Shown piece by piece: positions 16,379 through 24,393 of a DNA stretch of 32,226 nucleotides (position 1 is the first letter of the stretch; every line of letters begins with the position of its first letter). A model generated the notes under the pieces. The model made no database searches. It was not told where the DNA came from and saw only the letters and a list, made by a program, of their open reading frames with translations. The position numbers were made by a program, and so were the translations under genes. The stretch spans positions 1 through 32,226 of the forward strand of contig PEWQ01000084.1 of the NCBI GenBank assembly GCA_002780065.1, in the 5' to 3' direction. The DNA comes from Candidatus Hydrogenedentes bacterium CG07_land_8_20_14_0_80_42_17. Its GTDB lineage: Bacteria > UBA8481.

Positions 16379-18022
16379 ATGACAGATAATGGAACTGATG
16401 AAGTTACTTTTGAAGCCGGCATCGATTACGCTTCGAAAAAAAATAACTCAGTGGTAAATTCTATTTACTTGATCTTTGGATTGCCTCTTAGATTCATAGA
16501 TTTTCTGACTCTGATTTTATCCGTCATCATCGCCGATTTTTTTCTTTATTGGGACGGAGGACCTGCGGGCTATGCTGGAGCCGTAATTCTTTGGACTTTG
16601 CTTGCATGGATTACAGGAACAAAAAATAAATTAAGAACAAATGCTATTCTCCTGATACTTTTAAATATTCTTCTTGCGGCATCCTGCTTCTGGATGATCG
16701 GTTTCTGGAATGCATTTCTTCCTATGATATTTATTTTTGCTTCCGCCGTTCTTTCACGTTCCGAGCATCATTATATTTTGGATGCTTTGTTTGTAAGCTT
16801 TATTTCGATGATTCTAAGTCCTTTTCGATTGCTCGGCCATTTTTGCTTTCTGATGAAAAGTATTTCCGGTCGTAGAAAAACTTTGACCTCGAATGCGATT
16901 CGTTATTTCATTCCGGTTTTCGTTTCACTGATTTTGGTGCTTTTTTTTGGTTGGATATTCTCTAAGGCTAATCCAATACTTGCAAATTGGTTCGGTTGGT
17001 TCTTCGATTATCTTGAACGTATAGTCAGAAAAATTATTCCGGATATTGAGAGGCTGTGGGTGTGGGGATTTACTGCTGTGGTGTCAGCCGGCCTTATCAA
17101 ACCGTTTTTTGCTGAATATTCGGTTTTCCAGAATGAGTTACAGAACGATGACTGCGAAGAAACATCTTTGAAAAATCTGGCAGGTATAACTGCGCTTTTT
17201 GCTTTGATATCGACGGTTATAGTTTTTGCGCTGAATAATTTGGTCGATGTATTTTATCTATGGGGCGGCTCGGAAATTCCAGGAGGAATTACTTATTCTC
17301 AATACGCAAGGCAGGGAGCAAGTTGGCTGACTTTTGCTTTGTTTGTCAGCACCATTCTAATTGGATTCGCTTCGGCAGAATATCTTTCCGGCTATCGGCG
17401 TAATTCGACTGTAAGATTTTTCTCTTGGGTCTGGATTCTGCTCGATATTTTACTTGTGGCCGGCACACTCAGAAGAATTCAGATTTACATTGGGTACAAC
17501 GGCATGACTGTACCTCGCGTTACCGGAATTTTTGGAGTGCTCATAGTGACTGCAGGTCTAGTTGCTATGGCTGTTAAATTGTGGAGAAGAAAAAATTTCT
17601 TCTGGATTCTTCGTAGATATATTTCTATCTTTTTAATTGGAACTGCTATTTACGGAATATTTCCTGATGGGTGGCTTTCAGCTCGAATGAATACGCGCTG
17701 GGCAATGAACGGCAACAAGACTGTATTGGTTTGGCTTTTCGAAAATCATGGGTTTGAATGGAGGCATAGAATCGGAGCAGATGCATTACCGGAACTAATT
17801 CCGCTTCTTGATTATCCTGATACAGTTGTTTCACGCGGAGTGTCTGCATATTTGTATGAGGAACTTGAACAGATGGAGTATAGAAACAAAAGGCATGAGT
17901 GGAGAAGAAATCAGTTTGCTGAAATGCGAGCAGTTGCATTATTGAGAAAAGAACGGACTCGTCTCATTAAGGACGAAAAGGCTATTGAAGAATTAAGGCA
18001 AACTGTTTGGAACTATCGATGA
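16379..18022 (+). CDS. DUF4173-family multi-pass membrane protein
   Basis: The 547-aa protein has about ten to twelve hydrophobic segments from residue ~25 to ~430 (for example LILSVIIADFFLYWDGG, AILLILLNILLAASCFWMIG and IPVFVSLILVLFFGWIF), then a charged cytoplasmic-looking tail rich in Arg/Glu (MEYRNKRHEWRRNQFAEMRA). The phrase GITYSQYARQGASWLTFALFVSTILIG matches the YxxYARxGFxxL signature of the DUF4153/DUF4173 family, whose function is not established. A strong GGAGGG lies 4 nt before the ATG. The next gene begins inside its stop (ATGA), so the secreted SUMF1-like protein is made together with it. No transporter or enzyme motif was recognised; the cellular role is unknown. Confidence 0.65.
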   Translation: MTDNGTDEVTFEAGIDYASKKNNSVVNSIYLIFGLPLRFIDFLTLILSVIIADFFLYWDGGPAGYAGAVILWTLLAWITGTKNKLRTNAILLILLNILLAASCFWMIGFWNAFLPMIFIFASAVLSRSEHHYILDALFVSFISMILSPFRLLGHFCFLMKSISGRRKTLTSNAIRYFIPVFVSLILVLFFGWIFSKANPILANWFGWFFDYLERIVRKIIPDIERLWVWGFTAVVSAGLIKPFFAEYSVFQNELQNDDCEETSLKNLAGITALFALISTVIVFALNNLVDVFYLWGGSEIPGGITYSQYARQGASWLTFALFVSTILIGFASAEYLSGYRRNSTVRFFSWVWILLDILLVAGTLRRIQIYIGYNGMTVPRVTGIFGVLIVTAGLVAMAVKLWRRKNFFWILRRYISIFLIGTAIYGIFPDGWLSARMNTRWAMNGNKTVLVWLFENHGFEWRHRIGADALPELIPLLDYPDTVVSRGVSAYLYEELEQMEYRNKRHEWRRNQFAEMRAVALLRKERTRLIKDEKAIEELRQTVWNYR

Positions 18023-18903
18023 AAATATTAAAAACGATCTTGCCTTGTGCTGCGCTAATTTTCTTTTCGACTTCGGCATATTCAGAGTGCCCATGCAAGT
18101 CGGCTCCGTCTGCGATTACTCAAGAAAGTTTAACAAACGAAGTTACAAATACAACCGGTGAATTTTCCGTTCCGTTCGGCTTTATTGCTGTAGGAACTGA
18201 ACGCGATCCTAAACTTAATCTGCCTAAGAGAATAAAACATGTTGGAACAGGTTATGAATTAATTTTGGTATCTGGAGGCGAATACTGGATGGGAAGTCCA
18301 GAAGGAATGGGAATGAATGACGAGCATCCTCAACATAAAGTCAGGCTATCGCCGTTCTGGATAGGAAAGACCGAGGTGACATACCGCCACTTTAATTCTG
18401 CGCCTTTGCCGAGGCAGATGCTACAGCGCGGCAGAGATGATTATCCTGTAACTAATTTAGAATGGAGTGATGCTGACAGATGGTGCAAGCTGAGCGGGAT
18501 GCGTCTGCCGACAGAAGCGGAATGGGAGCTATCTAGCCGCGGTTTGTCGGGACGTCGTTATCCTTGGGGAAATACTTGGCGCAGCACAGCGGGAAATTTT
18601 ACCGGACGAGTTAGAATTGTAGGAAAGTTTTCCCGCGGAGCGAGTTCCTATGGAATTTTAGATCTTGCCGGAAATGCTCTCGAGTGGTGCTCGGATTTTT
18701 ATGACGAGAATTATTATTCGAGTTCGCAGATTTCGAATCCAAAAGGACCCGCTAACGGAAGCAGACATGTTATTAGAGGGGAAGGTTTAGGCGCAGATAT
18801 TCTGAACGGTTATGGAATAACCTCTCGATCTTTTGGTTACGGCGATTATAAGAGTGAACTTGTCGGATTTCGCGCCGCAGTCTCGCCGTGGAAGAAAAAC
18901 TAG
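18019..18903 (+). CDS. Secreted FGE/SUMF1-fold protein lacking the catalytic cysteine pair
   Basis: From the ATG at 18019 (overlapping the upstream stop as ATGA) the 294-aa protein starts with a Sec signal peptide, MKILKTILPCAALIFFSTSA, probably cut after AYS. The rest is a formylglycine-generating-enzyme fold: ILVSGGEYWMGSPEG, DEHPQHKVRLSPFWIGKTEV, YPVTNLEWSDADRWCKLSG, MRLPTEAEWELSSRG, YPWGNTW, GILDLAGNALEWCSDFY and a closing VGFRAAV. True FGEs carry two cysteines after the RGGSW-type strand; here the strand is HVIRGEGLGADI and the following residues contain no Cys. It therefore probably does not oxidise sulfatase cysteines. It may be a binding or structural member of the fold. The track start four codons earlier lacks support. 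Confidence 0.8.
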   Translation: MKILKTILPCAALIFFSTSAYSECPCKSAPSAITQESLTNEVTNTTGEFSVPFGFIAVGTERDPKLNLPKRIKHVGTGYELILVSGGEYWMGSPEGMGMNDEHPQHKVRLSPFWIGKTEVTYRHFNSAPLPRQMLQRGRDDYPVTNLEWSDADRWCKLSGMRLPTEAEWELSSRGLSGRRYPWGNTWRSTAGNFTGRVRIVGKFSRGASSYGILDLAGNALEWCSDFYDENYYSSSQISNPKGPANGSRHVIRGEGLGADILNGYGITSRSFGYGDYKSELVGFRAAVSPWKKN

Positions 18904-18905
18904 AG

Positions 18906-19259
18906 ATGCATGAATGGAGCCTTGCCTCTGATTTTATCGCTAGGATTGAGGAAGAAGCAAAACAAAGAGGCGCGTCAAAAATAACTAATATAAAGATGAA
19001 GATAGGCAGTTTGAGCGGTGTATCAGTCGAAGCATTCAAGTTTGCTTTTTCTGTCGGAATAAAAGAAAGTATTATTTCTGAAGATGCGTTGAAGATTGAA
19101 GAGATCTCTGCAGTATCGAAATGCTCTGACTGCGATAAAGAATTTTCTGATACAATGGGTTTGGATGCGTGTCCTTATTGCGGCTCATATTCGAAGAAAT
19201 TGGTTTCAGGAAACGAAATGTTTGCGGTGAGTTTTGAAATGGAGGAAAAAGATGTGTGA
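18906..19259 (+). CDS. hypA: Hydrogenase maturation nickel metallochaperone HypA
   Basis: HypA delivers Ni2+ to the large subunit of [NiFe]-hydrogenase during maturation, working with HypB. The mature protein must begin Met-His-Glu because His2 binds nickel, which fixes the start at 18906 (MHEWSLASDF) rather than the track start six codons earlier. The 117 residues fit the family. The zinc domain has CSDC (Cys73, Cys76) and CPYC (Cys89, Cys92). The ATG follows the SUMF1-like stop by 2 nt and the end overlaps hypB by 8 nt. No hydrogenase structural gene or hypCDEF is in the window, so the client enzyme lies elsewhere. Confidence 0.93.
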   Translation: MHEWSLASDFIARIEEEAKQRGASKITNIKMKIGSLSGVSVEAFKFAFSVGIKESIISEDALKIEEISAVSKCSDCDKEFSDTMGLDACPYCGSYSKKLVSGNEMFAVSFEMEEKDV

Positions 19260-19986
19260 GTCATGCGGTTGCGGCCAACCTGAAGCCGGGAAAAATATGA
19301 GTGTGCATGAACACGAGCATGAACACATTCACAATCATGATAAAAAAGTGGATTTGGGCTTTGATCTGCTGGAAGAAAACAGAAAACTTGCGGCAAAGAA
19401 CAGAGAATTATTCCGGAAGAAAAAAATAGTTACTGTAAATATTTTGGGCTCGCCTGGCGCCGGCAAAACATCGCTTCTTTCGAAAACATTGGACGAATTG
19501 AAAGATAATTTTCGAATCGGAATCATTACCGGCGACCTGACCGGCGATGAAGACATGAAACGTTTGGCAAGAAAAAAAGTTGTTGTGCATCAAATACAGA
19601 CGGGACGGGTTTGTCATTTAGATGCGCACATGATTGCTCATGCGCTGGAGCATTTTTCTCTGGATGAGCTGGACATTCTTTTTATCGAGAATGTCGGCAA
19701 TTTGGTTTGTCCTGCCGCGTTTGATTTAGGAGAAACAAAACGTGTGGTTGTTCTGTCAATAGCAGAAGGCGCGGATAAACCTTCAAAATATCCGGAAATA
19801 TTTTCCGGAGCTGATGCGGTTCTTTTGTCGAAGATCGATTTTGCTCCGTATACGGATTTTGATTTTTCAAGAGCTGAAACTGATATTCATAGGATCAGAT
19901 TCACTGTGGAGCTAATGCGGGTCTCTTCCCGCACAGGTGATGGAATTAAATCGTGGTGCGATTGGCTCGCTCGGTTGACGAAATGA
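19252..19986 (+). CDS. hypB: Hydrogenase maturation GTPase / nickel-binding protein HypB
   Basis: HypB is the SIMIBI-class GTPase that loads nickel via HypA. I start it at 19252 because the family's N-terminal nickel site MCESCGCG then lies at residue 1, with GGAGG 6 nt upstream; the track start adds six spurious codons. A His-rich stretch (VHEHEHEHIHNHD, about 18-30) suggests nickel storage. The GTPase motifs are intact: P-loop GSPGAGKTS (66-74), GDLTGDEDMKRL, the metal-site GRVCHLDAHMI, ENVGNLVCPAAFDLGE and the base-recognition SKIDFAPYTDFD. About 244 aa, full length. It is coupled to hypA (8-nt overlap) and to the following lipoprotein gene (ATGA). Confidence 0.95.
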   Translation: MCESCGCGQPEAGKNMSVHEHEHEHIHNHDKKVDLGFDLLEENRKLAAKNRELFRKKKIVTVNILGSPGAGKTSLLSKTLDELKDNFRIGIITGDLTGDEDMKRLARKKVVVHQIQTGRVCHLDAHMIAHALEHFSLDELDILFIENVGNLVCPAAFDLGETKRVVVLSIAEGADKPSKYPEIFSGADAVLLSKIDFAPYTDFDFSRAETDIHRIRFTVELMRVSSRTGDGIKSWCDWLARLTK

Positions 19987-21074
19987 GACAATCGAAAAAT
20001 AATTTCATATTGAGTTTAATTTGCAGTTTAATCTTTGTTAGTACTGCCTGCGGTGCTTCCAATAGCCGAGTTCATCTTCAAAGCGAAACACAGGAGAGGT
20101 TGGTTGTTCCTTCTCCTTCCGGCGTAGGTTCACGTAAGACAAGCGCGTTGTGGGATACGTATTATCTTCAGACTGCGCTTGAACTTATCGATGGTGCGGA
20201 AGAAGAAATTGATATTGTGCAGTTCGAATATTCGTATGGCAAAGCGGTTGATAAAATCCAAAAAGCTCTTGTCAGAGCAGTAAAACGCGGTGTACGCGTA
20301 AGAGTATGGCTTGATGACGAGCCTAATTCTTCGCATAAATCAATTCCTTATCTTGAAAGAAATGGAATCGAGGCAGAGCTAGATAACTCGAATTCCAGAG
20401 TGCACACAAAGATGATTCTTGTGGATAGAAAAAAAGTTTTGTTCGGCTCAACGAATTTTTCTCCGCAATCTATTCTCTACAATCATGAAACTGATATGAG
20501 AGTGGACGATTCTCTTGTAGGCAATGCCTGTTATGATTATGCAATGCGCTTGAGAGCGGCGCCGAGTGAGCCTGCCGGATTGCAACCGGTAAGAATTGAA
20601 AATTTTGAATTGCATTTTGATAGAACATTTGAAGAGGCCTTAATGAAATTGGTTGAGTCTGCGAAGAAGAGTATTGATCTTCAAATGTACGGAACCAGCT
20701 TATACTTAGATGATCCGATGAGCCCGCCGACTCGCGCATTCAATCTCTTGAGAGATGCGGTGCGTAGAGGAGTTGAAGTCAGAGTTGTTCTTGAAAGAGC
20801 AGAAGAAAGTAATTTTAGTGAGAAGACCAACAGCCTTAATAAAAAGACAGCAGATTATTTGAAAGCGGCTGGAGTAAAAGTGAAGTTCGACAGATCTGAT
20901 GTAATTTCTCATGCGAAACTTTTGATTGTTGATGATATTGCGACAGTAGGCTCTATGAATTGGGGTTTCGGAGGCTTCAGGCGCTACCATGAGATTAATG
21001 CAATTGTTTCTGAAGAGACTTCTGTCTCGGACTTAAAAAGATATTTCGAGGTTTTGTGGGAAGAAGCGGAATAG
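19983..21074 (+). CDS. Phospholipase-D-like lipoprotein with two HKD motifs
   Basis: The ATG at 19983 lies in the hypB stop (ATGA). It gives a 363-aa protein with a hydrophobic leader and lipobox-like end (SLIFVSTACGAS, Cys23), suggesting a lipoprotein outside the inner membrane. Two complete HxKx4Dx6GSxN motifs are present: VHTKMILVDRKKVLFGSTNF (first half) and SHAKLLIVDDIATVGSMNWG (second half). This is the arrangement of bacterial PLD-superfamily enzymes, which transfer phosphatidyl groups (cardiolipin synthase, phospholipase D) or cleave DNA as endonucleases. An outside location favours lipid or envelope substrates over DNA. It has no evident link to hydrogenase maturation apart from being in the same transcript. 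The first 10 residues of the track ORF are upstream of the real start. Confidence 0.8.
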   Translation: MRQSKNNFILSLICSLIFVSTACGASNSRVHLQSETQERLVVPSPSGVGSRKTSALWDTYYLQTALELIDGAEEEIDIVQFEYSYGKAVDKIQKALVRAVKRGVRVRVWLDDEPNSSHKSIPYLERNGIEAELDNSNSRVHTKMILVDRKKVLFGSTNFSPQSILYNHETDMRVDDSLVGNACYDYAMRLRAAPSEPAGLQPVRIENFELHFDRTFEEALMKLVESAKKSIDLQMYGTSLYLDDPMSPPTRAFNLLRDAVRRGVEVRVVLERAEESNFSEKTNSLNKKTADYLKAAGVKVKFDRSDVISHAKLLIVDDIATVGSMNWGFGGFRRYHEINAIVSEETSVSDLKRYFEVLWEEAE

Positions 21075-21105
21075 GGCAGAGAAAACAAAAAAAGTTATGT
21101 GAAAC

Positions 21106-21110
21106 GGAGG
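21106..21110 (+). promoter_or_regulatory. Shine-Dalgarno for the TTG start of recC
   Basis: GGAGG is followed 10 nt later by the TTG at 21121. No in-frame ATG near it has a better site. A TTG at 21111 is too close and in another frame. Confidence 0.5.
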
Positions 21111-21120
21111 TTGAAAGCTG

Positions 21121-24100
21121 TTGAATATTCACACCTCGACTTCTTTACATAAACTTTTTGATATTGCTTCTCAAAATATCAAAGATGAATTTAATTCTAT
21201 TAAAGATCCTTTTTATAGCCCGCAAATTGTGTTTCGGAATCCGCAGATTCAAAGATGGTTTAAAATCGAATACGCAAAAAAATTCGGGATTGCGATAAAT
21301 ATTGAATCACAGCAAATTGAATCTTGTATTTCAGCATTATTGGATGCTATGAATGATAAAATAATTTCCAGGGCGGATGTGTTGTTTAAAATTTTTGCAG
21401 AGATGAGCAATCTTACCGATGGAGAATATTTTAATTACATAAATGCGAAAGAAGAAGGCCGGAAGAAACGACTTTGTTCAGTCGTTTCTCAACTTGCGGA
21501 TATTATTTATGATTATCCACTCACTTTTCCTGAGCTTTGGAGTGCTTGGCGAAATGGAAAATATTACTTTGACGACTCAAATAAAAAAGCTAAAAGAATA
21601 GAAAAGGCGCAAAAGAAGTTATTCGACAGCATCTTTTCAGATGGCGTTTTTACTGGGACGGAGGAATTAATTCGAAGAGCTAAAAATAATCAATCATTAA
21701 AAAAACGACTGAATACGACAATACATCTCTTTGCTACAGATGATGAAGGAGTTATTTTTCATCCGGCATTGATTCAAATAAGCTCAATTTTAAATATAAA
21801 TTTATATCTTCCGATTTCTTATGACTCTGGCAAGAATCATAGTGAACTGGAATTTGAGAAAAGAGATTTATTTCTGATTCAGAAAGTTGCAGAGGCATAT
21901 CCTGATTCTAAAGTAATTTTTAACAGTTCGGATATCTGCTCATCTGCGGGCAATAATCATTTTCTTCTCTCCACTTTGGAGAAGGGCAGAGGTGAAAATA
22001 CTGGCGACAGAATCAGATTTGTTGCCGCACCGAGCATAGTGAGAGAAGTTGAGACGCTTGCAAATTATCTCTTCTATCGTTTTTCTAAAGATAAAACTTT
22101 GAAACCTCATGAAGTAGGAATTATATGCACCGATACAATTCGTTATGCTGATGTCTTGAAATCAGTGTTTTCAAGAAGAGGCGCTGAGATTCCTTTTGCT
22201 CAAGTCGGAATCGCACGCGAAAGCGACTACTATTCAGCAGTTATTAAACTGCTCGAGCTTCCCGGCTTAAATTATACGCGGGCAGAAGTTGTTGCTTTAT
22301 TGTCTAACAAATGCTTTTCGGCGCGATTTAATATTTCAGAATCTGAAATCGTAAGTATAAAAAATTTGATATGTGAGCTCGGAATATTTCGTTTTTTAGA
22401 TGCAACGTCACGGAAAAAAGCAAATGCTGAAGAGCTTAAAGAGTTTACATGGCAACAGGGATTAATGAGATTGAGATTGGGGAAAATAATGGAACCGAGA
22501 CCTCTGGAGGAGACTGCACAAAAGATCAGCTACAAAGAACTTGTCCCATTCGAAACTGAAGATGAAACTGTTGTTTTGAAATTGAACTATATTTTATCTC
22601 TGCTTTTCAAGGAACTCGAACAAATTTCCAATTGCCGGCTAACGCCCAAAATGTGGGCGGAAAAGTTGAAGAGACTCGCCTCAATCTTTCTGACTTTACC
22701 TGAAGAAAATATTTTGGAGGAATCAGCTTCAACAAAAATGATTCGCCTGCTTGATGAATGGAATCAAGCGAGTGAAGAACGGATAAAACTTGGTATTGAA
22801 GAAGTGACTTATTTTCTAAGGGATAAATTAAATTATCTTGCGCTTGGAACAAAAAGAATTTTTGTGGACGGAGTAGCTGTAGGAAATATGGAGACGCTTC
22901 ATGGAGTTCCATTCAGAGTTCTTTGCATTTTAGGATTGGACGAAGATTCATTTCCTTCAAATGAAAAAAAATTGGAGCCGGATCTTTCTTCAGAATCTTT
23001 AATAGATAATAAATCTACTTATGAACTCAGGGATTATTCAAGACTTGCTCATAGCATACGTAATGCAGGTGATTATTTGTATTTGAGTTATACATGCCGC
23101 GACCTTCAAAGTGATAGAGAAATATTTCCTTCTGCGGCAGTTGCGGAGATTTTGCACTCTATTTTTCCTTGGGATGGGAAATTCGTTCAAGTTCCAATAT
23201 CTCCATATAGCATACGATATTTAGGAGATGAAGCGGATAAATTTCCGGATATTTTTGGCGTGTTCAGAAAGGAAGATTTTGAAGTAATAAAAGTGTTGAA
23301 TCTTCCACAGGAGCAAACTGTTTTAACAGAGGCAGATGTTAATAAATCAATGTCTCAAGAATCGAAAAAAATTTATATTTCATGGCTGAAGGATTTTTTG
23401 AATAATCCGGTCGAAGGTCTATTGAGGTCAAGACTTGAAATTAATGAGCATTATGAAGAAAAGGAAGATTCCGCACTGCTTGATTTTGAGCCTTTTGAAG
23501 TAGAGAGCAGAATCAAACATGAATTAGTCGAAAATGCTGTCAGGGTCTCACTAAATGAACTGAATAAAATCGATGATGAAAAATTTATCGAGAGATTGCG
23601 GAATAGAACTGAAATTCTTTATTCTAACTTCAGATCTGCTTCAAAGACCCCGGCAGGTTTCTTTGCGCGATTTTCTTTTTTAGATATTATGAATGAAGTC
23701 GAATCAAGAATTGCCGGATTGTTAGAGAATAAAAATGTTTATGAAACACCGGTCGATATGGTCTTCGGGAACGTATCTCGATCTGGCCTAAAAAAAATGT
23801 GTTCGGAAAAAAAATATCAGCTTTCGGCTCTGGAATTTTTAACTTCTGATAATCAAAAAATGTTTTTAGAAGGTACGATTCCATCTTTTTTTCAGTATAA
23901 AGACCATTCGATGACGGTAGCATTTTCATGGCGTAAACAGTCTAATTCTATAATTGAATCCAATATTCTTGATTCTTTACTCGGCTTTATTGCGCTAAAG
24001 GCTTCGGGAAATAAAACTTTAGCTGATCAGTTGGATATCAATCTTCTTTGCCCTGATAAAATGAAAAAATATTCATTTTGCATTACAAATGAATCAGCCG

Positions 24101-24393
24101 GCGGATACATGGATAATTTAATTCGAAGTTATGAGACGGCAAGTTGGAATGATTTTCTACCATGGGATGCGTTGCTTGACAAAACTTTTTACAAAAAGGT
24201 TTTTAAATCTGACCTTGTTTATTCTCAGGAATCATACAGAGAATTATTGATAGAATTAATATATGAAAAATATGAAAAAAGCGCTAGAACTCCGATGCTT
24301 TTGATTTTGAACCTGAATGTGCCTTCTGATGCGCTTTCAAGATTTATGCTTCTTGTGAAGCCTTTGCTTGAATGGAGCGGCATTGATGTCTGA
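21121..24393 (+). CDS. recC: Exodeoxyribonuclease V subunit RecC
   Basis: RecC is the non-catalytic scaffold of RecBCD. It splits the DNA strands and, in E. coli, recognises Chi. The 1090 aa are close to E. coli RecC (1122). Recognisable family segments are the N-terminal helicase-like domain (DPFYSPQIVFRNPQIQRWFK), VREVETLANYLFYRFSKD, HEVGIICTD and the conserved ETLHGVPFRVLCILGLDEDSFP, which corresponds to the PFxVvxLLGMxDxxFP motif of RecC. The helicase and nuclease catalytic motifs are degenerate, as expected for RecC. The start codon is TTG (LNIHTSTSLHKL), with GGAGG 10 nt upstream and 46 nt after the PLD gene. recB starts inside its last codons (8-nt overlap). Whether this protein reads a Chi-like octamer cannot be judged from here. 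Confidence 0.9.
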   Translation: MNIHTSTSLHKLFDIASQNIKDEFNSIKDPFYSPQIVFRNPQIQRWFKIEYAKKFGIAINIESQQIESCISALLDAMNDKIISRADVLFKIFAEMSNLTDGEYFNYINAKEEGRKKRLCSVVSQLADIIYDYPLTFPELWSAWRNGKYYFDDSNKKAKRIEKAQKKLFDSIFSDGVFTGTEELIRRAKNNQSLKKRLNTTIHLFATDDEGVIFHPALIQISSILNINLYLPISYDSGKNHSELEFEKRDLFLIQKVAEAYPDSKVIFNSSDICSSAGNNHFLLSTLEKGRGENTGDRIRFVAAPSIVREVETLANYLFYRFSKDKTLKPHEVGIICTDTIRYADVLKSVFSRRGAEIPFAQVGIARESDYYSAVIKLLELPGLNYTRAEVVALLSNKCFSARFNISESEIVSIKNLICELGIFRFLDATSRKKANAEELKEFTWQQGLMRLRLGKIMEPRPLEETAQKISYKELVPFETEDETVVLKLNYILSLLFKELEQISNCRLTPKMWAEKLKRLASIFLTLPEENILEESASTKMIRLLDEWNQASEERIKLGIEEVTYFLRDKLNYLALGTKRIFVDGVAVGNMETLHGVPFRVLCILGLDEDSFPSNEKKLEPDLSSESLIDNKSTYELRDYSRLAHSIRNAGDYLYLSYTCRDLQSDREIFPSAAVAEILHSIFPWDGKFVQVPISPYSIRYLGDEADKFPDIFGVFRKEDFEVIKVLNLPQEQTVLTEADVNKSMSQESKKIYISWLKDFLNNPVEGLLRSRLEINEHYEEKEDSALLDFEPFEVESRIKHELVENAVRVSLNELNKIDDEKFIERLRNRTEILYSNFRSASKTPAGFFARFSFLDIMNEVESRIAGLLENKNVYETPVDMVFGNVSRSGLKKMCSEKKYQLSALEFLTSDNQKMFLEGTIPSFFQYKDHSMTVAFSWRKQSNSIIESNILDSLLGFIALKASGNKTLADQLDINLLCPDKMKKYSFCITNESAGGYMDNLIRSYETASWNDFLPWDALLDKTFYKKVFKSDLVYSQESYRELLIELIYEKYEKSARTPMLLILNLNVPSDALSRFMLLVKPLLEWSGIDV

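Noticed and set aside
18019-18903. Genuine sulfatase-activating formylglycine-generating enzyme
   Set aside because: The catalytic cysteine pair is missing and no sulfatase is nearby.
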